Shown here in pieces: positions 24,579 to 33,309 of a stretch of 54,529 nt of DNA; the stretch's first letter is position 1; each line of letters starts with the position of its first letter. The stretch lies in contig JANYDW010000028.1 in the NCBI GenBank assembly GCA_025363455.1, positions 1 through 54,529 of the forward strand, in the 5' to 3' direction. This DNA comes from Oleiharenicola sp. Its GTDB lineage: Bacteria; Verrucomicrobiota; Verrucomicrobiia; Opitutales; Opitutaceae. The notes under the pieces were generated by a model. It was not told the origin of the DNA and did no database searches. It worked only from the letters and a program-made list of their open reading frames with translations. A program made the translations under genes and the position numbers.

Positions 24579-24986
24579 ATGCTCAGCATAAACCAATATC
24601 CCAAGGACTACATCGCCGCCTGCCGGGACAAGATGGAGGCCCAGCTCGCCTCATACCGCAAGCTGATCAAGACCGCTGACACCAAATCGGTCGACGCCTT
24701 CGCCCCGCACTTCTTCAATCACCTGGTGCTGGTCCTCGAAACCAACTTTGTGCATCGGGCGCGCGGCCGGGAAGGCAAGGATGGTAATCCCCTCAACGAG
24801 GTCCGGATGCTCGCCACCTCCCTCCTTCAGCACGACGGCGTCCTGACCATGGACAAGACGATCAAATACAAGCCGGCTGAATCCGTCCTGAAACTGATGC
24901 CCGGCACCGAGATCAAGCTGAACGAGGCCGCCTTCGTGGCCCTGTCCCGCGCCTTCTTCGCCGAGATCGAGGCGAAGTTCGGGTAG
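24579..24986 (+). CDS. hypothetical cytosolic protein, 135 residues
   Basis: Starts MLSINQYPKDYIAACRDKMEAQLASYRKLI; mostly helical, with FFNHLVLVLETNFVHRARGREGKDGNPLNEVRMLATSLL. I have seen proteins of this general pattern annotated only as hypothetical, and I do not assign a function. The ATG at 24579 is chosen because upstream sequence in this frame is repeat-derived (a TCACTTATCACTT stretch). It has no signal peptide. Confidence 0.6.
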   Translation: MLSINQYPKDYIAACRDKMEAQLASYRKLIKTADTKSVDAFAPHFFNHLVLVLETNFVHRARGREGKDGNPLNEVRMLATSLLQHDGVLTMDKTIKYKPAESVLKLMPGTEIKLNEAAFVALSRAFFAEIEAKFG

Positions 24987-25015
24987 GCGGTTGGCAGGCA
25001 AACTCGCTTCAAGGT

Positions 25016-25091
25016 GTAGGAGCCTGTTTACAGGCGATTCGAGATTCCCGCCGACAGACCACGTTTGTATCGCTTGTAAACAAGCTCCTAC
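25016..25091. repeat. REP-like palindrome, GTAGGAGCCTG family, copy 2
   Basis: A diverged member: arms GTAGGAGCCTGTTTACAGGC and GCTTGTAAACAAGCTCCTAC. It opens a cluster of three repeat families between 24987 and 25240. Confidence 0.8.
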
Positions 25092-25129
25092 AACGACCCC
25101 GGGAAGAATAGGCGTCTGCCGGGACTATG

Positions 25130-25158
25130 GGTGGTCGCCGATTTCCACATCGGCGACC
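25130..25158 (+). repeat. partial GGTGGTCGCCGATTTCC element, copy 3
   Basis: GGTGGTCGCCGATTTCCACA and ATCGGCGACC, the left half of the 57-base element at 14236. Confidence 0.75.
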
Positions 25159-25188
25159 GGCTGCGGGCACCAGACGGGTAGCAAAGGA

Positions 25189-25213
25189 TGTCGGGCGTAA
25201 AGCCCGACCTACA
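25189..25213. repeat. partial TGTAGGTCGGGC palindrome
   Basis: TGTCGGGCGTAAAGCCCGAC followed by CTACA, one half of the palindrome at 30817-30878. Confidence 0.7.
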
Positions 25214-25240
25214 GTCGAAAGCCTGCACCCTCCCTCTGCC

Positions 25241-25909
25241 TTACTTCCCTGCCGCCAGTTCGCTGAACGTGACGAACTCGACGCCCTGCTTTTTCAGCTC
25301 GGTGATGACGGCGGGAAGATTGGCCAAGGTCACTTCCGGCCATTCGTGCATCAGGATGACGGTGCCGTCGACGATGCCCGTCGTGCAGAGTTCGCGATAT
25401 TTCTCCGCGGTGGTCCCCGACTCCCAATCGAGCGACCCGATGAAGTGATACTTGGTGAAGGGAAAATGCTCCAGCCCAGTCGCCCGGCGCACCGCCGCGT
25501 CGACGCGTTCGTCGTGTTCGAGAAACGGCGCCCAAAACAATTTGGGCGCGTGCCCCGTCGCCTTTTTGATCGCGGCCGAGGTGTCGGCTACTTCGCGCTC
25601 GATGTCCGCATCGGCCATCGGCTTCAGATGTGGGTGCGTGAACGAGTGGTTGGCAATCTCATGACCGGCCGCGTTCACGGCCTTCGCCAGTTCCGGATAA
25701 GCGACCACATACCTGCCCTCATGCGAGAACGTCACTCGTACGTGTTCACGGGCCAGCAAGGCCAGCAACGCAGCGTTATGCGCCGGCACCGGGCCGTCAT
25801 CAATGACGATGGCCATGCGCTTGCGGGCGGGCGCGTCGGCCGCCCCCAAGGTCATGACGGCAGAGAGAAACAAAGGCACGAACCCGAAGAAGGCGGTGGT
25901 TTTGGACAT
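25241..25909 (-). CDS. exported polysaccharide deacetylase (CE4, NodB domain)
   Basis: A 222-residue protein. The start at 25909 gives a signal peptide (FFGFVPLFLSAVMTLGAA). The NodB fold is complete at its first motifs: AIVIDDGPVP with the two Asp (37, 38) and NHSFTHPHL with His88 and His92 as metal ligands. Later, FWAPFLEHDERVDAAV takes the place of the usual RPPYG, and LMHEWPEVTL gives the catalytic-side His. It probably removes N- or O-acetyl groups from peptidoglycan or another exported polymer. A 21-base palindrome lies 85 bases upstream. Confidence 0.85.
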   Translation of the reverse strand: MSKTTAFFGFVPLFLSAVMTLGAADAPARKRMAIVIDDGPVPAHNAALLALLAREHVRVTFSHEGRYVVAYPELAKAVNAAGHEIANHSFTHPHLKPMADADIEREVADTSAAIKKATGHAPKLFWAPFLEHDERVDAAVRRATGLEHFPFTKYHFIGSLDWESGTTAEKYRELCTTGIVDGTVILMHEWPEVTLANLPAVITELKKQGVEFVTFSELAAGK

Positions 25910-25993
25910 GGGGATAAGTGTGGGTGCTGAATGAAGCCCAATCCCGTTTGACGGCAAATACCTTTCCTTCTTTCCCGTTTCTCACCCGGGCTC

Positions 25994-26014
25994 AAGTATA
26001 CTAATAGTTTACTT
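25994..26014. repeat. AAGTATACTA palindrome upstream of the deacetylase
   Basis: Arms AAGTATACTA and TAGTTTACTT around one A, one mismatch. The central TA-N-TA is the same as in the TTGTAACGTA palindromes, but the outer bases differ. It might be an operator for the leftward deacetylase gene or a diverged member of the mobile palindromes. Confidence 0.55.
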
Positions 26015-26085
26015 AAGTCCGGGGGCAAGTCGCCGGAGGGAACGCGCGAATGTCCGCCGGATCAGCCGGTCCTGCCGTCGCCCCC

Positions 26086-27882
26086 TCACCGCTCATACGC
26101 CGCCGTCACACGACGGATGCGGCCGTCGCCCTTGGTCAGGACGAAAAGGTCGCCCGTGCGTTCGTCGTAGCCGATACGCAAATGCGCGCGGTCCACATGC
26201 GCCAGGGCCTTCAAGCTTGTGACCGCGCCGTCGCGCACGACGTTCAACTCGTGGATCGTGTGGTCGGTAAGCCCGGCATCAAGATTCAGGTAGAAGAGCC
26301 GGCCATTGACCATGTCGCCGAAGACATACTTGCCGCGCAGCGCCGCGAGCGGGCCGTGATAGACGTAACCACCCGTGATCGATGAGCCGTCGTGGTGATC
26401 ATATTGGGCGAACGGCGCGACATACGGCGCCAGTTCCTCCGCGGTGGCGGCGCGAACAACCTTCGGGTCAATCTTAGCGTCGATATGCGCGATGCCCTCG
26501 AGATGGCCGACGCCCCAACCGTAGGCCCCGCCCCGCTCGACCAAGTTTACTTCCTCGAGATTGGACTCACCGATGTCCACCGCGATCATGCGCCGGCCGC
26601 GGGTGTAGTCCCAGCTGAGTCGGTGCGCATTGCGGAAGCCGTAGGCCCAAATTTCCTTCCGAATCGTGGGGTCAGTGCTGGCCGCGAAGGGATTGTCGGC
26701 CGGGATGCCATAGTGGCCGTTCGCTCCGTTGGTGCCCGCGGGATCGATGCGCAAAATGGCGCCGAGAAAAGTCCGCGGATGTCCGGCCATGTCGTGCCGC
26801 TTGAGGTTGATGGAGCCGCCGTCACCGAGGCCGAGGTAGAGTTTGCCGTAGTCGAGGTCGTTCCGGTCCGTGACCGGAGCGAAGGCGATTTCCTGCGCGC
26901 CGTGACCCGTGGTCGGGGCGACGAACCGCAGGACCTCGCGGTGCGTGCCGGCAAAGGTCGTGGCCGCGGGGTCTGTCAGCCGCCACTCGGTCAGCACATA
27001 CTCCAGCGGCGGGGTTTCGTAGGGCGGCACGTCAGCCGGTATGTCGGTCGCGTTGACCACCGGCTGGCCGTGCCGGAGTTCCGAGTGGGTTGTGTAGAAA
27101 ATGCCGTTGCGCACGAAGTCCGGGTGCAGCGCGAAGCTGCCCAACCCACTCGCCACGCCGGGGTCGCACATGAAATCGGGAAAGATGCCGCGGAGATCGA
27201 GGAACACGGCCGGCGAGCGCTCCTTCACCCGGTAGAGTAGGCCCATCAGCTCGTCCACGAAAAGCACCCCAGCCTCGCGCGGGTCGGGCCGGAGCAGCGT
27301 GATGCCCTTGTAGGCCGTGCGGCCGGGCAGCAACGGAATCTGCGCGTAGTCCTCCATTTCGACCACGAGGCCGGACTTCGCCACCGGCGGAACCAGCCGC
27401 GGTGGGGCGGACGCATTCGGGTCCACCACGAAGGGCTTGAGCCCCTGCGCCGCGGATTGGGCGTGGATAAAAGCCAGGATCGACGAGACCTCGGCCGGCG
27501 CCAGATGCGCGAACGTCGGCATGATCAGCTTGTAGCGACGGAACAGCGCATTGGCGCGAACGTCGCCGGAGTCGACGATCTTCGCCGGATCGCGCACCCA
27601 GGCGAGCAGTCGCTCCTGCCCAAGCAGCGTAGTCACCCCGCCGAGCGGCGGACCGAAACCGTCCGAGGCCAGGGCATGGCACGAAGAACACTGCTGCATG
27701 AAGAGGGTCTTGCCCTTCTCGATCACCGCCGGGTCCGGGGAGTAATCCACCTGGGCGCACAGCCGGGCTCCGCCCAGCGAACACCAAGCAGCAAGGAAAC
27801 CAAGCTGGAGCGCTCGCGTCCCTGCGAGCCACGGCCCGCAGGGACGCGGGCCCTCCAAAAATACATTCTTAGGACCTTTCAT
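26086..27882 (-). CDS. cytochrome c fused to a PQQ-type sugar (sorbosone) dehydrogenase propeller, exported
   Basis: A 598-residue protein. A cytochrome c domain (about 45-140, haem site CSSCHALASDGFG, later MPTFAHL as distal Met) comes first. A glucose/sorbosone dehydrogenase propeller follows, with GLGSFALHPDFVRNGIFYTTHSE, YGKLYLGLGDGGSINLKRHDM, GFRNAHRLSWD and SITGGYVYHGPLAALRGKYVFGD. It should oxidise a sugar or aldose outside the cytoplasm and pass electrons to the haem. Residues 9-26 (LEGPRPCGPWLAGTRALQ) are encoded by a palindrome (27806-27857) that sits at the start of the signal peptide. The gene overlaps the stop of the TolB-like gene by one base. Confidence 0.8.
   Translation of the reverse strand: MKGPKNVFLEGPRPCGPWLAGTRALQLGFLAAWCSLGGARLCAQVDYSPDPAVIEKGKTLFMQQCSSCHALASDGFGPPLGGVTTLLGQERLLAWVRDPAKIVDSGDVRANALFRRYKLIMPTFAHLAPAEVSSILAFIHAQSAAQGLKPFVVDPNASAPPRLVPPVAKSGLVVEMEDYAQIPLLPGRTAYKGITLLRPDPREAGVLFVDELMGLLYRVKERSPAVFLDLRGIFPDFMCDPGVASGLGSFALHPDFVRNGIFYTTHSELRHGQPVVNATDIPADVPPYETPPLEYVLTEWRLTDPAATTFAGTHREVLRFVAPTTGHGAQEIAFAPVTDRNDLDYGKLYLGLGDGGSINLKRHDMAGHPRTFLGAILRIDPAGTNGANGHYGIPADNPFAASTDPTIRKEIWAYGFRNAHRLSWDYTRGRRMIAVDIGESNLEEVNLVERGGAYGWGVGHLEGIAHIDAKIDPKVVRAATAEELAPYVAPFAQYDHHDGSSITGGYVYHGPLAALRGKYVFGDMVNGRLFYLNLDAGLTDHTIHELNVVRDGAVTSLKALAHVDRAHLRIGYDERTGDLFVLTKGDGRIRRVTAAYER
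27806..27857 (-). repeat. GGAGGGC palindrome inside the N-terminus of the cytochrome c/dehydrogenase gene
   Basis: Arms TGGAGCGCTCGCGTCCCTGC and GCAGGGACGCGGGCCCTCCA. It is in frame as residues 9-26, just before the hydrophobic core of the signal peptide. Same family as 28775-28824 in the gene upstream. Confidence 0.8.
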
Positions 27883-28847
27883 TACTTCGCAAAAGTGTAG
27901 GCCGCAAACGCCACGCGCGCGCTGTCGCGCGACCAGCAGGGCACGTTGAGCGAACCATTGCCGCCGGCGAAGCGCGTGAGCTCGCGCGGCTCACCGCCTG
28001 CGACCGGTAGCAGGCGCAGGACGTATTCGCCCGGTGGCGGGTGACCAGTCTCGGGCACGACCTTGCTCGACAGCACCAGGATCCACCGGCCATCCGGCGA
28101 GGGGTGCGGGAACCAATTGTAGTAACCATCGGCCGTCACCTGCTCCTCCCCGGTGCCGTCCGGGTGCAGGCGCCAGACCTGCACGCTGTCTGCCCGGAAA
28201 GAGTGAAAGTAGATCCACCGGCCGTCGGCCGAGTAATCGGGACCGTTATCGTTGCCCGAGTTGGTGGTGAGGCGCTTCTCCGGACCGCCGACCACGGGGA
28301 TCGTGTAGACGTCGTAGTTGCCCTCACGCTCGGCGCAGTAGGTGAGCGTCTGGCCATCGGGCGACCAGCCGTGCCAGAGCGCGGGGGCCGGGGCGTCCAC
28401 ACGCCGCGGCGGACCTCCGGCCACGGGCAACAGATACATCTGCGACTTGCGGGTCTCGGTGAGGTCGCTGATCACCAGCTGGGTGCCATCGGGCGAGAGG
28501 CCGTGGTCATTGATGCAATTCACCGCAAACCCGGTGTCCACTGGTGTGGGCTTAGCGCCCGCGGCTAAGGCCAGCCGCTGGAGGCGACCGCCGCCATTAA
28601 ACCAGACGGCCGTGCCGTCGGCGGAAAAATGCGGGGCATCCAGACTGCCGTCGCCACGATGGATCACCGTCCGCTCCCCGGTGGCGACCGTGACGACCTC
28701 AAGTGTCGTGGCCAACCTCGCCGGCTCGGCGGCGGGAAGTGCCGGCACGAACGCAATCACGACCAATCCGACCCGGAGGGCCCAGCTCCTGCTGGGCCGC
28801 GGCTCAGCAGGAGCTGAGCCCTCCATAGGGAAAGAATCCGTGTTCAT
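27882..28847 (-). CDS. exported TolB-like beta-propeller protein
   Basis: A 321-residue propeller with PD40/WD40-like repeats: HFSADGTAVWFNGGG, GLSPDGTQLVISDLTE, GWSPDGQTLTYCAE, DYSADGRWIYFHSFR and HPSPDGRWILVLSS. A signal peptide (LRVGLVVIAFVPALPAAEPA) lies at residues 25-45, but residues 8-25 in front of it come from a palindrome (28775-28824). The gene runs directly into the cytochrome c/dehydrogenase gene with a one-base overlap (TAATG), so the two are co-translated. It may sense or scaffold for its neighbours; no catalytic motif is seen. Confidence 0.75.
   Translation of the reverse strand: MNTDSFPMEGSAPAEPRPSRSWALRVGLVVIAFVPALPAAEPARLATTLEVVTVATGERTVIHRGDGSLDAPHFSADGTAVWFNGGGRLQRLALAAGAKPTPVDTGFAVNCINDHGLSPDGTQLVISDLTETRKSQMYLLPVAGGPPRRVDAPAPALWHGWSPDGQTLTYCAEREGNYDVYTIPVVGGPEKRLTTNSGNDNGPDYSADGRWIYFHSFRADSVQVWRLHPDGTGEEQVTADGYYNWFPHPSPDGRWILVLSSKVVPETGHPPPGEYVLRLLPVAGGEPRELTRFAGGNGSLNVPCWSRDSARVAFAAYTFAK
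28775..28824 (-). repeat. GGAGGGC palindrome inside the N-terminus of the TolB-like gene
   Basis: Arms GGAGGGCCCAGCTCCTGC and GCAGGAGCTGAGCCCTCC. Translated as residues 8-25 (MEGSAPAEPRPSRSWALR) before the signal peptide core. The second ATG of the gene lies at its edge. Confidence 0.8.
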
Positions 28848-28861
28848 CAGTGGTTAACTCC

Positions 28862-29992
28862 TCACGGCAGAAACAGCACGCAGACGCACTTGGGCACCTT
28901 GGTCGTGCGACCGGTGGGAGCGAGCCGGCCGGTCGCGGCGTCCACCTTGAAGACGATCAGGTTGTCGGTCCCCTGGTTGGCGCAGAGCAGCCAGGCGCCA
29001 TCGGGCGTGAGATTGAAGTTGCGCGGCTGGTCGCCGCCGGTGGGCACGTGCTCGACGAGGGTGAGCGCGCCGGTGTCCGCATCGCGCGCGAAGACGGCGA
29101 TGCTGTTGTGGATGCGATTGGCGGCATAGACGAAGCGCCCGGATGGATGCACCCGGATCTCGGAGGCGGAGTGACGCCCAAGGTAGCCCGCAGGCAGCGT
29201 GGAAATCGTCTGGAAAGGCTCCAGAGTTCCGCGCCTCGCGTCGTAGCGGCAGGCCGTGACGGTCCCGGCCAGTTCGCTGAGGATGTAGAAGTGTTTCCCG
29301 TCGGGGGAGAACTTGGTGTGCCGCGGACCGGAGCCGGGCGGCAGCGCTGTGAACGCCGGATCATGCGGGGCCAGCGTGCCATGCTCCGGATCGAGCTGGT
29401 AAGTGAACACCCGGTCGAGGCCAAGGTCGGCCGCGAAAGCGATCCGGTTGTCCGGTGACACCGTGAACGAGTGCGCGTGGGCGGTGTTCTGCCGGTCGGT
29501 CTTCGGCCCGAGCGGACCGGTGTGCGTGATCACGCTGGCGACTTTGCCGATGCGTCCGTCGGCCGCGATCGGGAACGACGCCACATAGGGATCGCCGTAA
29601 GCGGTCACGATCACCTGCCGGCCCGTCGCATCGACGGCAATGTGGCAGAGCTGGCCGCGGCCCGTGGACTCGGTGTTCAATGGCGTGAGCTTAAGGGTGG
29701 CGGGATCCAGCGCGAAGGCGGTGACGGCGCCGGTATTTTTGCCGTCCGGTGTCTTCACCTGCGTCAGGGCATAGAGGACGTGACCGTTGGGATGCAGCGC
29801 GAGAAACTCGGGGTTCGACAGCTCGGCCACCAGCTCCGGGGTGGACAGTGCGCCGGTTTCACCATCGAGCTTCACGGCATAGATGCCGCGGCTCTCGCCG
29901 GTATAGGTGCCCAAGAGGGCGATATGGTCGCGGGCCGGCGCAAGGCTGCCGGAGCCAAGCGCAAGTAGGGAAAGGAGTAGGCGGGGGGGCAT
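28862..29992 (-). CDS. exported lactonase, 7-bladed propeller (6-phosphogluconolactonase family)
   Basis: A 376-residue protein with a signal peptide (PRLLLSLLALGSGSLAPA) from the start at 29992. Seven-bladed lactonase signatures follow: LLGTYTGESRGIYAVKLDGETGAL, FLALHPNGHVLYAL, HAHSFTVSPDNRIAFAADLGLDRVFTYQ, PRHTKFSPDGKHFYILSELAGTVTAC and VHPSGRFVYAANRIHNSIAVF, ending in FNLTPDGAWLLCANQGTDNLIVF. Family members hydrolyse sugar lactones. As the first gene of the run (lactonase, TolB-like, cytochrome c/dehydrogenase), it fits an exported sugar-oxidation route: dehydrogenase makes a lactone, lactonase opens it. Confidence 0.8.
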   Translation of the reverse strand: MPPRLLLSLLALGSGSLAPARDHIALLGTYTGESRGIYAVKLDGETGALSTPELVAELSNPEFLALHPNGHVLYALTQVKTPDGKNTGAVTAFALDPATLKLTPLNTESTGRGQLCHIAVDATGRQVIVTAYGDPYVASFPIAADGRIGKVASVITHTGPLGPKTDRQNTAHAHSFTVSPDNRIAFAADLGLDRVFTYQLDPEHGTLAPHDPAFTALPPGSGPRHTKFSPDGKHFYILSELAGTVTACRYDARRGTLEPFQTISTLPAGYLGRHSASEIRVHPSGRFVYAANRIHNSIAVFARDADTGALTLVEHVPTGGDQPRNFNLTPDGAWLLCANQGTDNLIVFKVDAATGRLAPTGRTTKVPKCVCVLFLP

Positions 29993-30119
29993 GGTGGGGA
30001 TCCCCGAACCCTGTCCAGGAAAGCCCCGGTCGCCAGTAGAAATTCCTGCCGCCTGGCCTGGCCTTTCGTTCGTCCGATGTCGGATTGAGTTTCCCGGGCC
30101 GATGCGTTTTGCTGAGGAC

Positions 30120-30788
30120 ATGAAGTTTCCGCGCCTCTCCGCCCTGCTGGCCCTCGCCACCGTTCTCGCCCTGCCCGTCAGCCAGTTCGCGATCGAGCCG
30201 CTCAACCTCAATACGGCCAAGTACGAGGTCTACCGCTACGTCAACTCCGGCACCTACGCCCGGGACCTCAACGACGCGGCCCAGCGGGCCAACCGATACG
30301 TCGCCCGGCGCCTCAACAAGCCGGCCAAGCCCGGCGAAAAACGGGCCATTGTCTTCGATATCGACGAGACCACGCTCTCCAACCTCCCCCACATGATGCA
30401 GCAGGACTTCGGCTACATCCCGGCCGTGTGGCAGCGCTGGGTCGCCTCGGGCCAGGCCAAGGCCATTGCGCCGGTGCAGGTCGCGTACGACATGGCCGTC
30501 CGCGCCAACATTGCCATCTTCTTCATCACCGCCCGCAAGGAAAGCGACCGCCCGGGAACGGAGCGCAACCTGCGCCAGGTCGGCTATGAAACCTGGACGA
30601 AAATATATTACATGCCCAACGAACCGGAACCCCAGCCGGTCCGCCTGTACAAGACCGGTGTCCGCCGGCAGCTCGTGGCCGAGGGCTACACGATCATCGC
30701 CAACATCGGTGACCAGGAGAGCGACCTGTCCGGCGGCTACGCCGAGCGGACCTTCAAGCTGCCCAATCCGTTCTATATTGTGAATTGA
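30120..30788 (+). CDS. exported HAD-type acid phosphatase (class B-like, 5'-nucleotidase e(P4) family)
   Basis: A 222-residue protein. The start at 30120 (MKFPRLSALLALATVLALP) gives a signal peptide; an ATG at 30102 is also possible. The HAD phosphatase motif IVFDIDETTLSN is intact with both Asp, followed by IFFITARKESDRPGTERNLRQVGY (motif II, Thr/Ala/Arg). Near the end, IANIGDQESDLSGGY is the GDQxxD motif of acid phosphatases. It should act on phosphate monoesters outside the cytoplasm. It is divergent from the lactonase cluster. Confidence 0.85.
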   Translation: MKFPRLSALLALATVLALPVSQFAIEPLNLNTAKYEVYRYVNSGTYARDLNDAAQRANRYVARRLNKPAKPGEKRAIVFDIDETTLSNLPHMMQQDFGYIPAVWQRWVASGQAKAIAPVQVAYDMAVRANIAIFFITARKESDRPGTERNLRQVGYETWTKIYYMPNEPEPQPVRLYKTGVRRQLVAEGYTIIANIGDQESDLSGGYAERTFKLPNPFYIVN

Positions 30789-30816
30789 CCGGGGTGTATT
30801 GCGCCACTTCGGTCGC

Positions 30817-30878
30817 TGTAGGTCGGGGTTTATCCCCGACGGGTCGCGCGGGTTGTCGGGCGTAAAGCCCGACCTACA
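30817..30878. repeat. REP-like palindrome, TGTAGGTCGGGC family, copy 1
   Basis: Arms TGTAGGTCGGGGTTTATCCC and GGGCGTAAAGCCCGACCTACA-type end around a GC-rich loop. Other copies at 25189 (half) and 52218-52267. Confidence 0.8.
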
Positions 30879-30950
30879 TCAAACAGGGAAATCGAATTTC
30901 CCAATTTGGTCATTTGTAGTCATTGGGCTTCTTTAGTGTTTGGGATTTCC

Positions 30951-33185
30951 CTACTTCGCCGGCATCGCCGCGGGCGCCGAGGCCGGGCTAAGCGGCACCG
31001 CCACGACCGGACGGTCCTGCCAAAAGTAGCGCGGTTGGCCATCCGGGCCGCGGTGCTGAGTTGCATCCCATCGGATCCAGCCGGCGGCGAGGATCAGCAC
31101 GACGAGGATCAGAATGACCTGACGGCGCTTGGCGGCGGCCTCCTTGTCCTCGTAGGGATCCTCGAGCGAGCGCTGCGCGCCCGGGGGGAGGGTGGCCACG
31201 TCGGTGAGGGCGGTGCCGAAAGGAATGTTGATCTTCACGCGGCCGTTGATGGCCCAGCCGTTGGAATCGAGGATGGGGCCGAGCGTGCGCTGGCGGAGCT
31301 TGAGCCACGCGATGATGACCGCGGGCAGCGAGATCGCGAGCATGAGCGCGAGGAGCACGAGCGGAATCTGCCAGGGATGCAGTTCGGCCAGCTTGGCGCT
31401 GACGGTGGCGAGGGCCCCGCCGATCGCGCCGACGGCTACACCCAGAGCGGCGACCACACCGACATCCAGCTTCCTGGGCGGCGGCGCGGCCGGTTGCGCG
31501 GCCTGGATTGCGCTGTTGGCGGCCGCGGTCGCGGCCGCATCAACCGCCTTGTCGGCGACCCCCCCGAGCCGGTCGTTGGCCGCGGCATCGGCAGCGGCGG
31601 CGCGCTTGGCGGCCATCTCGTCAATCAGGCGGACAAATTTCTTGTAGGGCGACCAGAACGCCTGGCGAAGGCTGATCGGATTATCCACGAGGTGGGTGAT
31701 GACCGCGTCCCAGTCGCGGCCCTGCCGGTCGTAGAAGATGCCGTGCCGGCCGACGAAGAGGAAGTCGCTCGTGCCCTGCGTGAAACAGGCGGCGATGTTC
31801 ATCGTCGCCCCACCCGGCCGCGTGCAGGTGCAGTAGGCGAGGTAGATCTTGCTCATTGCGGCGAGCGGATTGACCCCGTCCACGCGGATGCACAGCTCAG
31901 TGCTGCGGCTGTCGAGGTAGAGCATGCCAGCCTGGAAGACTGCCCAGCGGTCGCGCGAGTAGAAGTCGGCGAAGTTGACGAAATTGTGCAGTAGCGCGCG
32001 GAGGTCACGGTGGTAGTGCGCAAGGCGATCGACATCGCTGATGGCCTTGAACTCAGGCTCAAGGGCCTGGTCGCGGGCGACCAGCGCGGCGAGCGCAGCT
32101 TTCCCACCACCGGCAAGGATCTCCTTGATGCGGGCCAAGCCGAGTTTCTCGACGGCGCTGCCGGCCTTGCTGCCGAGCCACGTCTCGTAGGGGGCGAACT
32201 TCGCGTTGAGCGCGGCCCAGTCGGCCTCGGTGAGTGTGGTCTTGCCGGCACCGAGCACGGGCCCGACGGCGGCGGTGCGCAACGTGGCCAGTGCGGCGGC
32301 CCAAGCGGGGTTAACGCCGTCCGCCAGCGGCAGAGCGCGGCCGGCTTCGATCCGGGCCAGCGGAAACCCGGCGACCTCGTCGGCCGTGATCTTCAAGTCC
32401 CTGGCGGCGATGGCCAGATACTCGCTCTCGGCGCGGTTGAGCGCGACCGCGGCGCGGCCATCAAACGCGGCGAGGCGGCAGCGACCGAAGAAGTCCTCGA
32501 CCTTCGGGCGCACGGCCTTCAGCGCCGCGACCGCGGCATCGGTGGCCTCGCCGAGCACAGCGATGTCCTTGGCGGCGCTGTTGCTCACCCAGGCCGCATA
32601 GGCGGTGAGTTCGCTGAAGAAGGTGTCGATCTGGGCGGCCGTGATGCCCGGGGAACCGGTGCGGTCCGCCGTGCTGCCGAGGCAGGCGATGATGTCCTTG
32701 ATGAGCGCCTGCACCGCCGGATCCTCGGTGGCCTCGGGCGGGATGACGCCGTCGCCGTTGAGCGGGCTGGCGGAAAAAATCTGAGCGGTATTGCTGCTGT
32801 CAGCCACGGTAATGGCCGCGGCGTCCTTCTTGCCGAGGTTGGCGAGGATCTGTTTCGCCGAAGAAAGCACGATCTTCCCCTCGGGGGTGGCGTCGTTGAT
32901 CGCACTGAGCGGCAGGCCGTCCATGCCGTTGAGCAGCACGCCGACATCCTTGAGCCGCGGCGCCGCCCACTTGATGGCGGCGATCAGCTCGGGCGTGCGT
33001 ATGCGGCCGTCGCCGTCGGAGTCGAGGAGCTTGAGGGTGGCCTCGTCCAGCTCCAAGCCCTTGACCGGACAGCTGAGCGCGACCCACAGTTTCTGGTCGA
33101 GCTGCTCAAGGTTAAGCAGATCGGCGCCACTCTCGAGGGTGACCTGATCAATACCGCCGGTGCGGAAGAATTTCCAAGTGTGCAT
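30951..33185 (-). CDS. large EF-hand membrane protein of unknown function
   Basis: A 744-residue protein. Near the N-terminus an EF-hand loop is clear (LLDSDGDGRIRTPELIAAI) and a second is degenerate (PLNGDGVIPPEA). A long Ala-rich helical body follows. The C-terminal third has three hydrophobic segments (VAALGVAVGAIGGALATV, IPLVLLALMLAISLPAVIIAW, VILILVVLILAAGWIRW). The body contains conserved-looking strings such as FSYDRWAVFQAGMLYLDSRSTELC (here NFADFYSRDRW...) and AACFTQGTSDFLFVGRHGIFYDRQGRDWDA. Proteins of this plan are found in several phyla as hypothetical; the role is unknown. Confidence 0.65.
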   Translation of the reverse strand: MHTWKFFRTGGIDQVTLESGADLLNLEQLDQKLWVALSCPVKGLELDEATLKLLDSDGDGRIRTPELIAAIKWAAPRLKDVGVLLNGMDGLPLSAINDATPEGKIVLSSAKQILANLGKKDAAAITVADSSNTAQIFSASPLNGDGVIPPEATEDPAVQALIKDIIACLGSTADRTGSPGITAAQIDTFFSELTAYAAWVSNSAAKDIAVLGEATDAAVAALKAVRPKVEDFFGRCRLAAFDGRAAVALNRAESEYLAIAARDLKITADEVAGFPLARIEAGRALPLADGVNPAWAAALATLRTAAVGPVLGAGKTTLTEADWAALNAKFAPYETWLGSKAGSAVEKLGLARIKEILAGGGKAALAALVARDQALEPEFKAISDVDRLAHYHRDLRALLHNFVNFADFYSRDRWAVFQAGMLYLDSRSTELCIRVDGVNPLAAMSKIYLAYCTCTRPGGATMNIAACFTQGTSDFLFVGRHGIFYDRQGRDWDAVITHLVDNPISLRQAFWSPYKKFVRLIDEMAAKRAAAADAAANDRLGGVADKAVDAAATAAANSAIQAAQPAAPPPRKLDVGVVAALGVAVGAIGGALATVSAKLAELHPWQIPLVLLALMLAISLPAVIIAWLKLRQRTLGPILDSNGWAINGRVKINIPFGTALTDVATLPPGAQRSLEDPYEDKEAAAKRRQVILILVVLILAAGWIRWDATQHRGPDGQPRYFWQDRPVVAVPLSPASAPAAMPAK

Positions 33186-33309
33186 GGGAAAGAAGCTATT
33201 GGGGTGGGAGAATCATTTTCCCATTCACCCCGGAGTTGGCAAATCCGAACTGTCATCCTGCGACGAGCTCTTGCGCCCTCCCGGCGATGACGCATGCTCA
33301 ATTCACCCA

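Noticed and set aside
25994..26014. Palindrome as a defined operator of the deacetylase gene
   Set aside because: The position fits, but similar palindromes lie between convergent genes and inside a coding sequence, so a specific operator call is not justified.
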